A stretch of DNA of 40,612 nt from Candidatus Muproteobacteria bacterium (GCA_003251795.1 QKEI01000059.1:1-40612), one strand, 5' to 3'. Counted from the stretch's first letter, positions 14,460 to 22,814 are shown. Numbers and translations are program-made. The notes: generated by a model not told the origin, from the letters alone.

Positions 14460-17360
14460 TCAGTTCTCGGCGATGCCGGCCTTACGCAGTCCCTCGAGAT
14501 AGTGCGCCATATCACCGGGGTCCGAAATCAGGTGGTATTTGCGCACAAACGCCAACGAAAAACCGGGCCGTTGCTGTAAGAGCTCCTCACACGCCCGCCG
14601 CGCCTGATCGCTACGCCCGAGATGCCCGAGCGCGGAGATCAGCACCGCGTGGCGCGACCATTGGAAATGCGGTTGCCTCAGGGCTCTGCGTGCCCAGTCG
14701 ATAGCTTGCTCGTAGTCGTGCATGAACAGGTATGCATCCGCCATACGCACCAAGAACGAGCCCATGTAGGGATCGCGCGGGCTCAAACGGATAGCGTGCT
14801 GCAGATACACGATCGCCTCTCTGGCCCTGCCGGTAAAGACAAGCGCGGCACCGATACCGTAATGCGCCCAGGCAAAGCTCGGATTAAGCTCAAGTGCGAT
14901 CTCGAGCTCGGGGATTGCGAGCTCGTGCTCGCGACGCAGGTAGTAGACTCTGCCAAGCGTGCAGTGGGCGGCGGCGTCACTGCTGTCGAGCTCGACCGCA
15001 CGGCGCGCCGCCGCAAGCGCCTTCGCCCGGTTTTCCTCCGGTGAATCGGCAAGCCCATAGACCAAGCCTATGTAGTACGCTTCGGCGGAGGCTGAAAAGG
15101 CTGGGCTCAGGTTGGGGTCAAGCTCGATGGCGCGGCCAAACAGTCGTTGCGCCTCGATCAGGCTTTCTCTCGTGTACTGGTACAGCTGCGCCAGTCCGCG
15201 CTGATAAAAATCCCAGGCATCGAGGTTGTTCGGATGTTTGCTGCGCGCGCGCTGACGCTCGGCACTGGCGAGCTCCGGCTCAATAGCACCGACAATGGTC
15301 TCGGTTAGCTCGTCCTGCAACGCAAAGATATCTCGCAGATCACGGTCGTAACGGTTGGCCCATACAGTAGTGCTGGTGGAACTGTCGAGAAGCTGGGCGG
15401 TGATGCGCACACGCGTCCCCGCTTTACGGACGCTACCCTGGAGCACATAGCGCACGCCGAGATCGTTCGCCACATCACGAATGTCCGGTGATTGATTCTT
15501 ATAAGTAAAGCTCGAGTTGCGGGCAATCACGACCAGCCAGCGGATGCTCGATAACGCCGTGATCAGATCTTCCGTGACCCCATCGGCGAAATAATCCTGC
15601 CCCACATCGTCACTAATGTTCCGAAACGGCAACACCGCCAATGTGGGTTTGCCGCTTTCGGAGCTATGTATCACCGGCTCGCGCAAGAAGCGCCTGACTT
15701 CGTCCAGGAACCGAGGCCAGGCAGGCTCGTGCTCTAGCAGCAGATGATTGCGGCCTTCGAGGGCAATAAATCGCGCTCCCGGAATCGACATGCCCAGCTC
15801 GCGACCCTGCTCAAAGGGCGCAATGGCATCATGACGCGCGTGCAGCACCAGAGTCGGCGCCTGCACCCGCGGCAACAGCGTACGTACGTCGATCTCCCCG
15901 AACGCGCGGCGAATTCTCGCTGCGTTCTCGGGTGAGGCAGTCATGCGCTGCAGATCGTTGAACCACTGTATCTGCTCCGCCGTGCCCTCTGGTATGAACA
16001 GCGAAGTGAACAACTGGCGAAACGCCGGATTCTCCTGTCCCCAACCCTGCCGCATCAAGGTTAGCAAGGCCTCGCCGCGCTCGATCTCGCTTTGTGATCC
16101 GCGCTTGCGCCAGCCGCGTGCATAACCGCCATATAGGATCAAGTGGGTCACCCGTTGCGGGTGACGCAGCGCGTAGGCGATTGATACGGCACAACCCTGC
16201 GAGATTCCCAAAAGCGCGAAACGATCGAGGCCCGCGGCATCGACCACGCTTTCAAGATCACGCACAAAGGCTTCGAAGGAAATGTCCGCCACATCCCAAT
16301 CCGAAAGACCGTTACCTCGCTGATCGTAGCGAACGAGCCGGTGGTCACGTGCAAGCTCATGCAACAGATGGCGCCACACCGGACTGCGCCAATCATGCTC
16401 GAGGTGGCTCAGCCAGTTAGCAGCCTTGACTAAGGGGGAGCCACTACCCGTCGTGGCATAAGCGATACGCACACCATCCGCTGCAGTGCAGAAGTGGATC
16501 TGCTGCTTTAGCGAAGAGTCCTCGTCTGCCCTGATGGGCTTTGATTGTCCGACGGCTAGTGCTGGCGTAGCAGTTGCGCCAGCGCGCTGCGCCGTGATTT
16601 CCCGGTAGAGCGCCTCGGTCTCAGGCGCAGGCGCCACGCCGAGCTCGCGCTGCAGGACGCGTACGCAGCTCTCGTACTGCTTTAACGCGGCCTCGCCGCG
16701 GCCCTGTCCAGCATAGAGGCGCATCAGCGTACGGTGCGCACTCTCTTGCAGTGGATCGAGAGCCAATAACCGTTGAGCCAGCACGATCGCACGCTCGGGT
16801 GCGTCGGCTGCGACCGGGTGCTGTAGTAGTCTCGTTAACGCCTGCACCGCGAGCTCATGCAAGCGCGCACGTTCTGTCATCAGCCACTCTTCAAACGGTT
16901 CTTCCCGCAGGCCAAAGCCCGCCAGGAAGTCGCCCTTGTAAAGCGCCGCGGCTTGCTCCAAGTTTTCAGGATCACCTGAGCCGACCAGCCGGGCAAATTC
17001 GAGCGCATCGATTTGTATGCGACCCGGCTCCAGGCTGATCGACTCGCCCTCCACCTTAAGGATATCGCCACCGACCGCGAGCAGCGCCTTGCGCAGCGCC
17101 GACAACGTCTGGCGCAAGCTGGCGCGTGCCTGTTCCTCAGCACTGCGGTCCCAGAGCAGGGCGGCGAGCTTACCGCGCGCCTGGGGCTCGCCGGCGGCCA
17201 TGGCCAGGTAGACCAAGAGCGCTTTGGCCTTGCGCGTGGGAAGGGTGAGAACCTGTTGCGTGCCGGATCTGACCTCGGCCCCACCGAGCACGGTGATCGT
17301 CAATTTGGTCGTAGAGGCCACCGGGTTTGGTTGATCGCGTCTGAAGCTCGGCGCCGGCAA
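14460..17360 (-). CDS. SARP-type regulator fused to alpha/beta-hydrolase, TolB-like and TPR domains
   Basis: One 966-residue frame joins four modules. Residues 20-110 are an OmpR/SARP-type winged helix (LTITVLGGAEV, then LPTRKAKALLVYLAMA). Residues 115-265 are a bacterial transcriptional activation domain of helical repeats ending at VAPAPETEALYREI. Residues 285-570 are a complete alpha/beta-hydrolase with nucleophile GISQG (Ser387), Asp in ARHDAIAP (about 511) and His in GRNHLLL (about 538). Residues 577-690 are a TolB-like domain (LAVLPFRNISDDVGQDYFADGVTE) as found in COG5616 proteins. TPRs follow to the end. No transmembrane segment is seen, so it should be cytoplasmic. The hydrolase may sense or cleave a ligand that gates DNA binding. 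The TTG start at 17360 lacks a ribosome-binding site, so the exact start is uncertain. Two 11-bp-spaced heptamers lie just upstream. Confidence 0.87.
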   Translation of the reverse strand: MPAPSFRRDQPNPVASTTKLTITVLGGAEVRSGTQQVLTLPTRKAKALLVYLAMAAGEPQARGKLAALLWDRSAEEQARASLRQTLSALRKALLAVGGDILKVEGESISLEPGRIQIDALEFARLVGSGDPENLEQAAALYKGDFLAGFGLREEPFEEWLMTERARLHELAVQALTRLLQHPVAADAPERAIVLAQRLLALDPLQESAHRTLMRLYAGQGRGEAALKQYESCVRVLQRELGVAPAPETEALYREITAQRAGATATPALAVGQSKPIRADEDSSLKQQIHFCTAADGVRIAYATTGSGSPLVKAANWLSHLEHDWRSPVWRHLLHELARDHRLVRYDQRGNGLSDWDVADISFEAFVRDLESVVDAAGLDRFALLGISQGCAVSIAYALRHPQRVTHLILYGGYARGWRKRGSQSEIERGEALLTLMRQGWGQENPAFRQLFTSLFIPEGTAEQIQWFNDLQRMTASPENAARIRRAFGEIDVRTLLPRVQAPTLVLHARHDAIAPFEQGRELGMSIPGARFIALEGRNHLLLEHEPAWPRFLDEVRRFLREPVIHSSESGKPTLAVLPFRNISDDVGQDYFADGVTEDLITALSSIRWLVVIARNSSFTYKNQSPDIRDVANDLGVRYVLQGSVRKAGTRVRITAQLLDSSTSTTVWANRYDRDLRDIFALQDELTETIVGAIEPELASAERQRARSKHPNNLDAWDFYQRGLAQLYQYTRESLIEAQRLFGRAIELDPNLSPAFSASAEAYYIGLVYGLADSPEENRAKALAAARRAVELDSSDAAAHCTLGRVYYLRREHELAIPELEIALELNPSFAWAHYGIGAALVFTGRAREAIVYLQHAIRLSPRDPYMGSFLVRMADAYLFMHDYEQAIDWARRALRQPHFQWSRHAVLISALGHLGRSDQARRACEELLQQRPGFSLAFVRKYHLISDPGDMAHYLEGLRKAGIAEN

Positions 17361-17375
17361 TACACAGGAGGCATA

Positions 17376-17393
17376 TTTTACGAATTTTTTACG
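17376..17393 (+). promoter_or_regulatory. Tandem heptamer TTTTACG-N4-TTTTACG, candidate SARP operator
   Basis: Two identical 7-mers lie exactly 11 bp apart, 16-33 bp upstream of the regulator start and 115 bp upstream of the divergent DUF1127 gene. SARP winged helices are known to bind direct heptamers at 11- or 22-bp spacing. On the minus strand the proximal copy overlaps a TAAAAT that could be the regulator's own -10. The rest of 17361-17507 holds no gene. Confidence 0.5.
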
Positions 17394-17507
17394 CCGACAG
17401 CAGGGATTTTGCGGCCTTCATAACGGACTTGTTATGCCATCCGAGGATACTGATCAACGATTGCAGAGCGATATGACAGGACCACAACTAACTCTGAGGA
17501 AGCAGAT

Positions 17508-17885
17508 ATGTTAACGGCAACCATTATGGCTGAAATCGCTGGGCGCCAACGCCCAATCGAGTACTCCCTGAACATCGAGCAATATCAGAAACTGGGGCGA
17601 CATGTGCAGGCGCTGCAGTGGCGTCGATCGCTTAGAGGCGCGGCAGCGGGTTTGCGTCGAGCCTTGTACATCGGCGCACATTATGCCTGGCGTGCGCTGC
17701 ACATCGGCTATAACGCCATCGCTCGGGAGCGAGAGCGCAGTGCCTACCGGCGGGCTCTGCAAGCACTCAATGCGGCGACGTTGAAAGATATCGGCCTGCA
17801 TCGCGGCGAGATCCCTTGGGCGCTGAACGGCTTATCCACGACCGCCAAGCTTTCGAGGCTATCGGCCTGGTCCGTACAGGATTGA
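17508..17885 (+). CDS. DUF1127-domain protein with a long N-terminal extension
   Basis: The 125-residue basic protein ends in a DUF1127/YjiS-like motif (about residues 80-105): RRALQALNAATLKDIGLHRGEI, the usual R..L..L....L.DIGL.R.EI pattern. Most DUF1127 proteins are 45-80 residues; here about 75 extra residues precede the motif, including an Arg/Ala-rich amphipathic stretch (GLRRALYIGAHYAWRALHIGYNAIARERER). In alphaproteobacteria DUF1127 proteins affect RNA and phosphate metabolism, but no function can be assigned here. ATG 17508 has GAGGAAG at good spacing. It is divergent from the SARP-hydrolase fusion and first in line with the hydrolase-BenE genes. Confidence 0.72.
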   Translation: MLTATIMAEIAGRQRPIEYSLNIEQYQKLGRHVQALQWRRSLRGAAAGLRRALYIGAHYAWRALHIGYNAIARERERSAYRRALQALNAATLKDIGLHRGEIPWALNGLSTTAKLSRLSAWSVQD

Positions 17886-18030
17886 GCGCAAGCGTGGCGT
17901 ATTGAAGCGACAGAAGGGCGGAAACAATTGAAACAAAAACGGCCAGCACCGGAAAAGAGATAGAAACCAAGCCAACCTAGCATAAAAGGTAACACAGTAC
18001 AGCGACGTCGACGTGACAGGAGAACGTAAG

Positions 18031-18906
18031 GTGCGCACGCTTCAAGCAAACACAATCGGCATGACCTTCGCTCATAGTGAAGCTGAGACGGTGGTGTTGT
18101 TGCACAGCTCCGCCAGCTCGGGCGCTCAGTGGCGCTCGCTCTGCGGTTTGTTGCAGAACGACTTCGAGGTGCTAGCGCCCGATCTCTATGGCTATGGCAC
18201 GAGCGTAGACTGGCCCGGACGTAGACCGTTCACGTTGGCGGATGAGGCCGACGCCGTCGGCAGATTGCTCGGGAACAACGACAAGCCTGTGCATATCGTC
18301 GGCCACTCCTACGGCGGTGCCGTCGCGCTCAAGCTCGCGCTCGCGCCTCACATTCGCCTACAAAGCCTCACACTGATCGAGCCTGTGGCGTTCTATCTCC
18401 TGCCGCACGACACGGAAGGGACCAAGCTTTACAACGAAGTTCGCCGCATCGGCGATCTCGTGCGCCAATGTGTCGCCTGTGGCGATTACTGGGGTGGCAT
18501 GGGGCGGTTCATCGACTACTGGAACGGTAACGGCACATGGGAAAGCTTATCAGAGGACAAACGTGCGGCATTGGCGGTGCGCACACCCAAGGTGGCGCTT
18601 GATTTCTATGCAACCACCGCCGAAGACACGCCGTTGTCAGCCTACTGTAACATCGCTGCCCCGGCGTTGATTCTTCGCGGCCAACGCACGCCCGCACCGA
18701 CGCAGCGCATTGCCGAGCTTCTCAGCCACGCTATCCCTGAGTCCCATCTGCAGACAGTGCCGGGTGCCGGGCACATGGCTCCGCTGACGCATGTAGAGTT
18801 CGTGAACGCCGCCATACAGCGGCACTTGCTTCAAAATGCCCGGCCGCGCGAGCAGCATTCCGGTTCCGATTTCTCCGAACTGGGTTATGCCGCGGTCGGC
18901 GTTTGA
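18031..18906 (+). CDS. Alpha/beta-fold hydrolase
   Basis: GTG 18031 is chosen because AGGAGA sits at the right distance; an in-frame GTG at 18013 has no such site. The 291-residue protein has a strand-turn VVLLHSSASSG (oxyanion region), DLYGYGTSVDW, the nucleophile elbow GHSYGG (Ser93), and a C-terminal GAGHMAPLTH (His248). The position where the triad acid usually follows strand 7 reads LRGQRTPAPT, with no Asp or Glu, so the acid is either supplied elsewhere or missing. Substrate is unknown; ester or lactone cleavage is the general family activity. It is followed by a 66-residue protein and a BenE-type transporter with short gaps, consistent with one operon. Confidence 0.8.
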   Translation: MRTLQANTIGMTFAHSEAETVVLLHSSASSGAQWRSLCGLLQNDFEVLAPDLYGYGTSVDWPGRRPFTLADEADAVGRLLGNNDKPVHIVGHSYGGAVALKLALAPHIRLQSLTLIEPVAFYLLPHDTEGTKLYNEVRRIGDLVRQCVACGDYWGGMGRFIDYWNGNGTWESLSEDKRAALAVRTPKVALDFYATTAEDTPLSAYCNIAAPALILRGQRTPAPTQRIAELLSHAIPESHLQTVPGAGHMAPLTHVEFVNAAIQRHLLQNARPREQHSGSDFSELGYAAVGV

Positions 18907-18922
18907 CAATAGGAGAGCTGCT

Positions 18923-19123
18923 ATGAGAATCGTCGTAAGCAAACGCGATGCCGGTTTCACCGAAGCGATAGCCTTGCTCGATTGGCAGTTGGATACAGAG
19001 TTCGTTGTCGGCGGGCGATCGGTGAGCGCCGACGTGACCGCGATAGCCGATGCCGAAGCGTGGGCGCGGCGCGCGGCTAGGGCCAATGGCTTCGGCGGAT
19101 CTGAAACAGCCGAGCTGCGATAA
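18923..19123 (+). CDS. Small conserved-looking protein of unknown function (66 residues)
   Basis: ATG 18923 has a strong AGGAGAG eight bases upstream. It lies 16 bp after the hydrolase stop and 5 bp before the transporter start, which argues for a real translated gene. The sequence (MRIVVSKRDAGFTEAIALLDWQLDTEFVVGG and on to an Ala/Arg-rich helix WARRAARANGFGG) has no signal peptide or membrane span and is probably an alpha/beta soluble protein. I do not recognise a family. Confidence 0.6.
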   Translation: MRIVVSKRDAGFTEAIALLDWQLDTEFVVGGRSVSADVTAIADAEAWARRAARANGFGGSETAELR

Positions 19124-19128
19124 GCGCC

Positions 19129-20358
19129 ATGCAAACAACCACTGCGCAAACGGCGATCGCGGGCGCGCGTTCCAAGATTTGGCGCGACTTCAATACTGCC
19201 GCGATATGGGCTGGCCTTACGGCATTCGTCTGGTACGCATTCGGGACCGTGCCACTACATATCGCCGTCTCGCAGCAGCTGCACCTGAGCGCTGCACAAA
19301 CCTCCAGTTGGATCTTCATTATCTGGTTTACCGGCGCGCTTTCTTCGGTGGCACTGTCCATTTACTATCGCCAGCCGTTACCGATCACCTGGACCATCCC
19401 CGGATTGATATATCTCGGTACCCTGACTGATCGATTCAGTTACGCGGAACTGGTCGGCGCCAATTTGATTGCGGGCGCGCTGATCGTGGTATTGGGTTTC
19501 CTCGGGGTCGGGGCGCACATCATGCGATGGTTGCCGCTACCGATCGTCATGGGCATGTTCGCCGGCAGCATACTCGGTTATGTCACGCGGCTGGTCAGTG
19601 CCACGGTTGAAGACATCATCGTGGCCGGTAGTGCGGTGGCCGCCTATTTGGTCGGACGCCTTATCGCCAACCCGCGCGTACCGCCGGTGGGGTTGGCCAT
19701 GGCCGCTGGAGGCGTCGCCGTTTACGTCGCCGAACGGTTTACGCCGGCATCCATCGCTTGGAGCTTGCCGATCGTTACTGTGCCCGAAATGAGTTTCTCG
19801 TTGCCGGCAGTTCTCGCCGTGAGTGTGCCGATGCTGGTGCTCGCCATGGGACTCGGTAACGTGCAGGGACTGGGATTTCTGCTGGCACAGGGATACCGTG
19901 TGCCGGTCAATCGCACGACCATTGCGCTCGGCGTGAATTCCATCATCAACGCCTTGTTCGGCGGACATCCGGCAATCGTTGCGCGCACAGGGGTGGCGAT
20001 ATTAGCCTCGCCTGAGGCTGGCCCGCTTGCCAGTCGTTACTGGGCCAATCTGATCGCTGCCGCTCTGACTCTCTTCCTTGCCGTCGCGGCTATGCCCGTT
20101 GCTTCATTACTGGGCATCTTGCCGAAGTCCTACATATTCGTGCTCGCCGGACTTGCCATCATTTCCTCGTTTCAGGACGCGGTCACAAAGGCATTCACTG
20201 AGCACCTGCGTTTTGGCGCCGTCGTGGCCTTTGCCGTAGCGGCCACGCCATTCGCCTTTGCCGGTATCACCTCGGCCTTCTGGGCGGTGGTCGCCGGGCT
20301 CGTCGCCTCGTTGCTGACAGAACGCGCCCAGATCCTACAGCACTGGCAGATTAAATGA
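19129..20358 (+). CDS. BenE-family (benzoate:H+ symporter-like) membrane transporter
   Basis: This 409-residue protein is almost wholly hydrophobic, with about 11-12 membrane segments. BenE-like features include the N-terminal VWYAFGTVPLHIAVSQQLHLS, the mid-protein PLPIVMGMFAGSIL, the conserved VPMLVLAMGLGNVQGLGFLLAQGY, and the INALFGGHPAIVARTGVAI re-entrant region typical of the NCS2/BenE fold. Such carriers move aromatic or purine-like anions with protons. No aromatic-degradation genes are seen, so the cargo is open; the neighbouring hydrolases may make or use it. It is the last gene of the DUF1127-hydrolase-66aa-transporter run and converges on the secreted protein at 20377. Confidence 0.85.
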   Translation: MQTTTAQTAIAGARSKIWRDFNTAAIWAGLTAFVWYAFGTVPLHIAVSQQLHLSAAQTSSWIFIIWFTGALSSVALSIYYRQPLPITWTIPGLIYLGTLTDRFSYAELVGANLIAGALIVVLGFLGVGAHIMRWLPLPIVMGMFAGSILGYVTRLVSATVEDIIVAGSAVAAYLVGRLIANPRVPPVGLAMAAGGVAVYVAERFTPASIAWSLPIVTVPEMSFSLPAVLAVSVPMLVLAMGLGNVQGLGFLLAQGYRVPVNRTTIALGVNSIINALFGGHPAIVARTGVAILASPEAGPLASRYWANLIAAALTLFLAVAAMPVASLLGILPKSYIFVLAGLAIISSFQDAVTKAFTEHLRFGAVVAFAVAATPFAFAGITSAFWAVVAGLVASLLTERAQILQHWQIK

Positions 20359-20376
20359 ACTCGGCTAAGACCGTAA

Positions 20377-20778
20377 CTACTGAGGCGGGTTAACGAGCAT
20401 GTAATTCACCTCGGTGCCTTGGTAGTACGGCCGGTAGTACAGGCCATTGCAGTTGTAAATCGTACCGTTGTCATCCTCGATCGAACAGTTATCGGGCAGG
20501 TACGGCAACACTGCAGCGGCCGTGTTGTAGGCAGCGCGCTGACCGGCCGCGTAGCCTACGGCGGCCGGATGCTCGACCTGCTGATACCGACCCACGGTAT
20601 CTATCGGCCGGTAGGGGCGCACATAAGCTCCGCGGCCGTAAGCACTTAAGCCGCGCGCCTGCGCGTCATTTATCCAACTGTCCATTGTTGTCACCGCCAT
20701 AGCGCCAACGACTACCGCTAAAGCCGACAAGAGCTTGAACGGCTGCATCAGTTGCGAACGAGAATCGGCGTATTTCAT
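20377..20778 (-). CDS. Secreted small protein with a YYRPYYQG motif
   Basis: The 133-residue protein has a hydrophobic N-terminal segment (about 13-31: FKLLSALAVVVGAMAVTT) that serves as signal peptide or anchor, then an Ala-Arg junction. The mature part is Tyr/Pro-rich. Its C-terminal half has paired Cys (DNCSIEDDNGTIYNCNGLYYRPYYQG) and ends in EVNYMLVNPP. This G-x-x-Y-Y-x-P-Y-Y-Q-G pattern recurs in small envelope proteins found beside DUF2092 genes, as here. ATG 20778 has GAGGAG seven bases upstream. The 14-bp gap to the upstream DUF2092 gene means co-transcription. Function is unknown, probably envelope-related. Confidence 0.75.
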   Translation of the reverse strand: MKYADSRSQLMQPFKLLSALAVVVGAMAVTTMDSWINDAQARGLSAYGRGAYVRPYRPIDTVGRYQQVEHPAAVGYAAGQRAAYNTAAAVLPYLPDNCSIEDDNGTIYNCNGLYYRPYYQGTEVNYMLVNPPQ

Positions 20779-20792
20779 GTGCAGGCTCCTCG

Positions 20793-21566
20793 CTACCGTT
20801 TTGGGGGTGTGTTTTGTTGGACAGGTAAGAAATCGATCTTTCGTGCGTTAGCGGGCGGCACGAATGTATAAAGATTATCAGACCACTTTGGCGACAAGTC
20901 CCACGACAACCACACCGTGTATTGCGGGGCAGCCGCCATCCATTTGAGCGTAATAACCAGTTTCCTCGGCAACGGCGTACGGCTGTCTTCGATCCAGACC
21001 TGCCAGTCCACCTCATCGGCTCTAAACGCCAGGTGATCGGTCTTAACGCCACGTACCTCACTCTTACCGACATAGAAACCGGATTCCACATTCTCGCTCA
21101 GAACTGCGTAACTGTTCGTATAAAGCAGGTCGGACAAGGGTAGCCTTATCCCGAAGTTATCGACAGCATGATGCAGGGCTGCGTCGATCGTCGCAGGGGC
21201 AGCCGTTTGTGCATACAAGTTACGGGTCGTGTCCAAAAGCGAAACCTTCTTGCCGTCGTAAATGAGTTGGAGATTGCGACGCTCGCCCTTGATATCGACG
21301 CGTAGCCGATCAGGCCGCTGCACCGAGACTATAACACCCTCTGCGTGCTGCAACTTCTGGCCGGTGGACAGCAAATGATCGCTGGTGCTATCAGCGTCGA
21401 TCTTGAATTGTTTCAGTGTGCCGAGGAAGTCGCTTGCTTTGCGCAACACTTGATCAGCTTTCGGCTCGACATCGGCGGGCTGCGCCGAAGTGGCGACGAA
21501 TGCCACCGATAGCACGCTCACTAGGTACGTTATTCGAAACAGCGGAAGTCGTCTCTTGATTTTCAT
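20793..21566 (-). CDS. DUF2092 periplasmic protein
   Basis: The 257-residue protein has a signal peptide (hydrophobic YLVSVLSVAFVATSAQPA, about 14-31). The mature part matches DUF2092, a beta-rich LolA/LolB-like fold: VLRKASDFLGTLKQFKIDADSTSDHLLSTGQKLQ, VSVQRPDRLRVDIKG, LIYDGKKVSLLDTTRNLYAQ, IRLPLSDLLY and, near the end, LYTFVPPANARKIDF. LolA-like folds bind lipoprotein acyl chains, but DUF2092 ligands are unknown. Its partner gene (YYRPYYQG protein) lies 14 bp downstream. The 21567-21684 gap upstream has no gene or clear promoter. Confidence 0.85.
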   Translation of the reverse strand: MKIKRRLPLFRITYLVSVLSVAFVATSAQPADVEPKADQVLRKASDFLGTLKQFKIDADSTSDHLLSTGQKLQHAEGVIVSVQRPDRLRVDIKGERRNLQLIYDGKKVSLLDTTRNLYAQTAAPATIDAALHHAVDNFGIRLPLSDLLYTNSYAVLSENVESGFYVGKSEVRGVKTDHLAFRADEVDWQVWIEDSRTPLPRKLVITLKWMAAAPQYTVWLSWDLSPKWSDNLYTFVPPANARKIDFLPVQQNTPPKR

Positions 21567-21684
21567 GGTTTCAATACGCTTGCGTCTGTCTTAAGTCCTC
21601 GAGACCAAGCATGGCAACACAAGAAAACCATCGCGTCAATTCGTGTCTAGTGCCGCCTGATGGGCTTCTAGTCTTGTAAACCAG

Positions 21685-22814
21685 TCAATCGAAAATGAGC
21701 ATGAAATAGGTAAAGAACAACAACAGGTGCACGGCACCTAGCAGCACGTTAGTCCTGCCGCTGCCAAAAGTGACGATGCTCACCATCAAGGTTGCGATCA
21801 ACATTACCGCCTCTTCAGGCTCCAGACCTAGGACAACAGGCTCGCCCGTGACCAGCCCGATTACAAGCACCGCCGGAATTGTCAAACTGATCGTCGCCAG
21901 AGCCGAGCCGAGGAAGATATTTACCGCACGTTGCAGCTGGTTAGCCAGCGCCGCATGTATCGCGCCCAGCCCCTCAGGGGACAGGACGAGCACAGCAACC
22001 ATAAAACCGCCGAGCGCAGGCGGCGCCCCTAATACAGTGATGCCGTGGTCAATGGGTAGGGCCAGCTTCTTGGAAAGCAACACCAACGGCACAGCAGCAA
22101 TATCCCGTGATAGGGCACTGAGCGCGGGAAAAGCTTGCCATCATGGTGCGCTCTCGGCAGCGCGTTTTTCGAAGATGAATCGACTGGGGGCTCGGTAAAA
22201 TGGCTGCGGTGACGCACAGTCTGAATCGACAGGAACACGGCGTAGATACCGACAGTCATCAGCACCAACGACAGTGCTTGCGCCTTCGAAAACGTCGGAC
22301 CGGCCGAGGCCTGGGTATAGTTAGGCAGTATCAACCCAACAATGGCCAAAGGCACAATTACCGCGAGAAAGGCATTCGCTCCCTGCAGGTTGTACTGCTG
22401 TTCCCGGTAACGCAGCGCCCCCACCAGCAAACTCACACCGATCATCCCATTTAGCACGATCATCAGCACTGAAAACATGGTGTCACGCGCCAGCGCGGGC
22501 TTATCCACACCGGTGATCATCACCGCCGCAATCATCATTATCTCGATGCTGATAACCGACAGAGTAAGGATCAGGGTGCCGTAGGGTTCGCCTAGCTGAA
22601 TCGCCAGACAGTCGGCGTGTCGCACCACGGCGAAGGCTGACCAGAGAATCGCTAGAAAGAGCCAAACGAACATCAGGAGCAACCAGGCCACGTTGGCGAA
22701 ACCCGTTAACCATTGGGCGCCAAATAACGCAAACAGTACCGCCGTTATGATACTGAACCACAGCGGCAGCTCCGCTCGAAGAAGAGACATGATTGCGGGT
22801 GTTCTAGCAGGCAT
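21685..22814 (-). pseudogene. chaA: Frameshifted calcium/cation:proton antiporter (ChaA family)
   Basis: Two frames together encode one Ca2+:H+ antiporter. The 5' part (22814 down to about 22095) reads well through the N-terminal helices, AVVRHADCLAIQLGEPYGTLILTLSVISIEI (the acidic alpha-repeat motif) and YNLQGANAFLAVIVPLAIVG. The 3' part (from about 22092 to 21685) continues in another frame with VPLVLLSKKLALPIDHGI, LGAPPALGGF, VLSPEGLGAIHAALANQLQRAVNI, the second repeat, and TFGSGRTNVLLGAVHLLL. Compared with my recollection of intact homologues, 10 bases appear missing at a CTG-rich spot. The frame 1 product would end at 22029 after a foreign tail. Unless this is a sequencing error, the transporter is broken. 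ATG 22790 is an alternative start. Confidence 0.85.

Noticed and set aside
22125-22131. Slippery heptamer T TTC CCG in chaA, suggesting programmed -1 frameshifting
   Set aside because: The conserved segment RSVPYHGILLL continues in the zero frame after it, and about 10 bases seem missing further on, so a deletion explains the break better.
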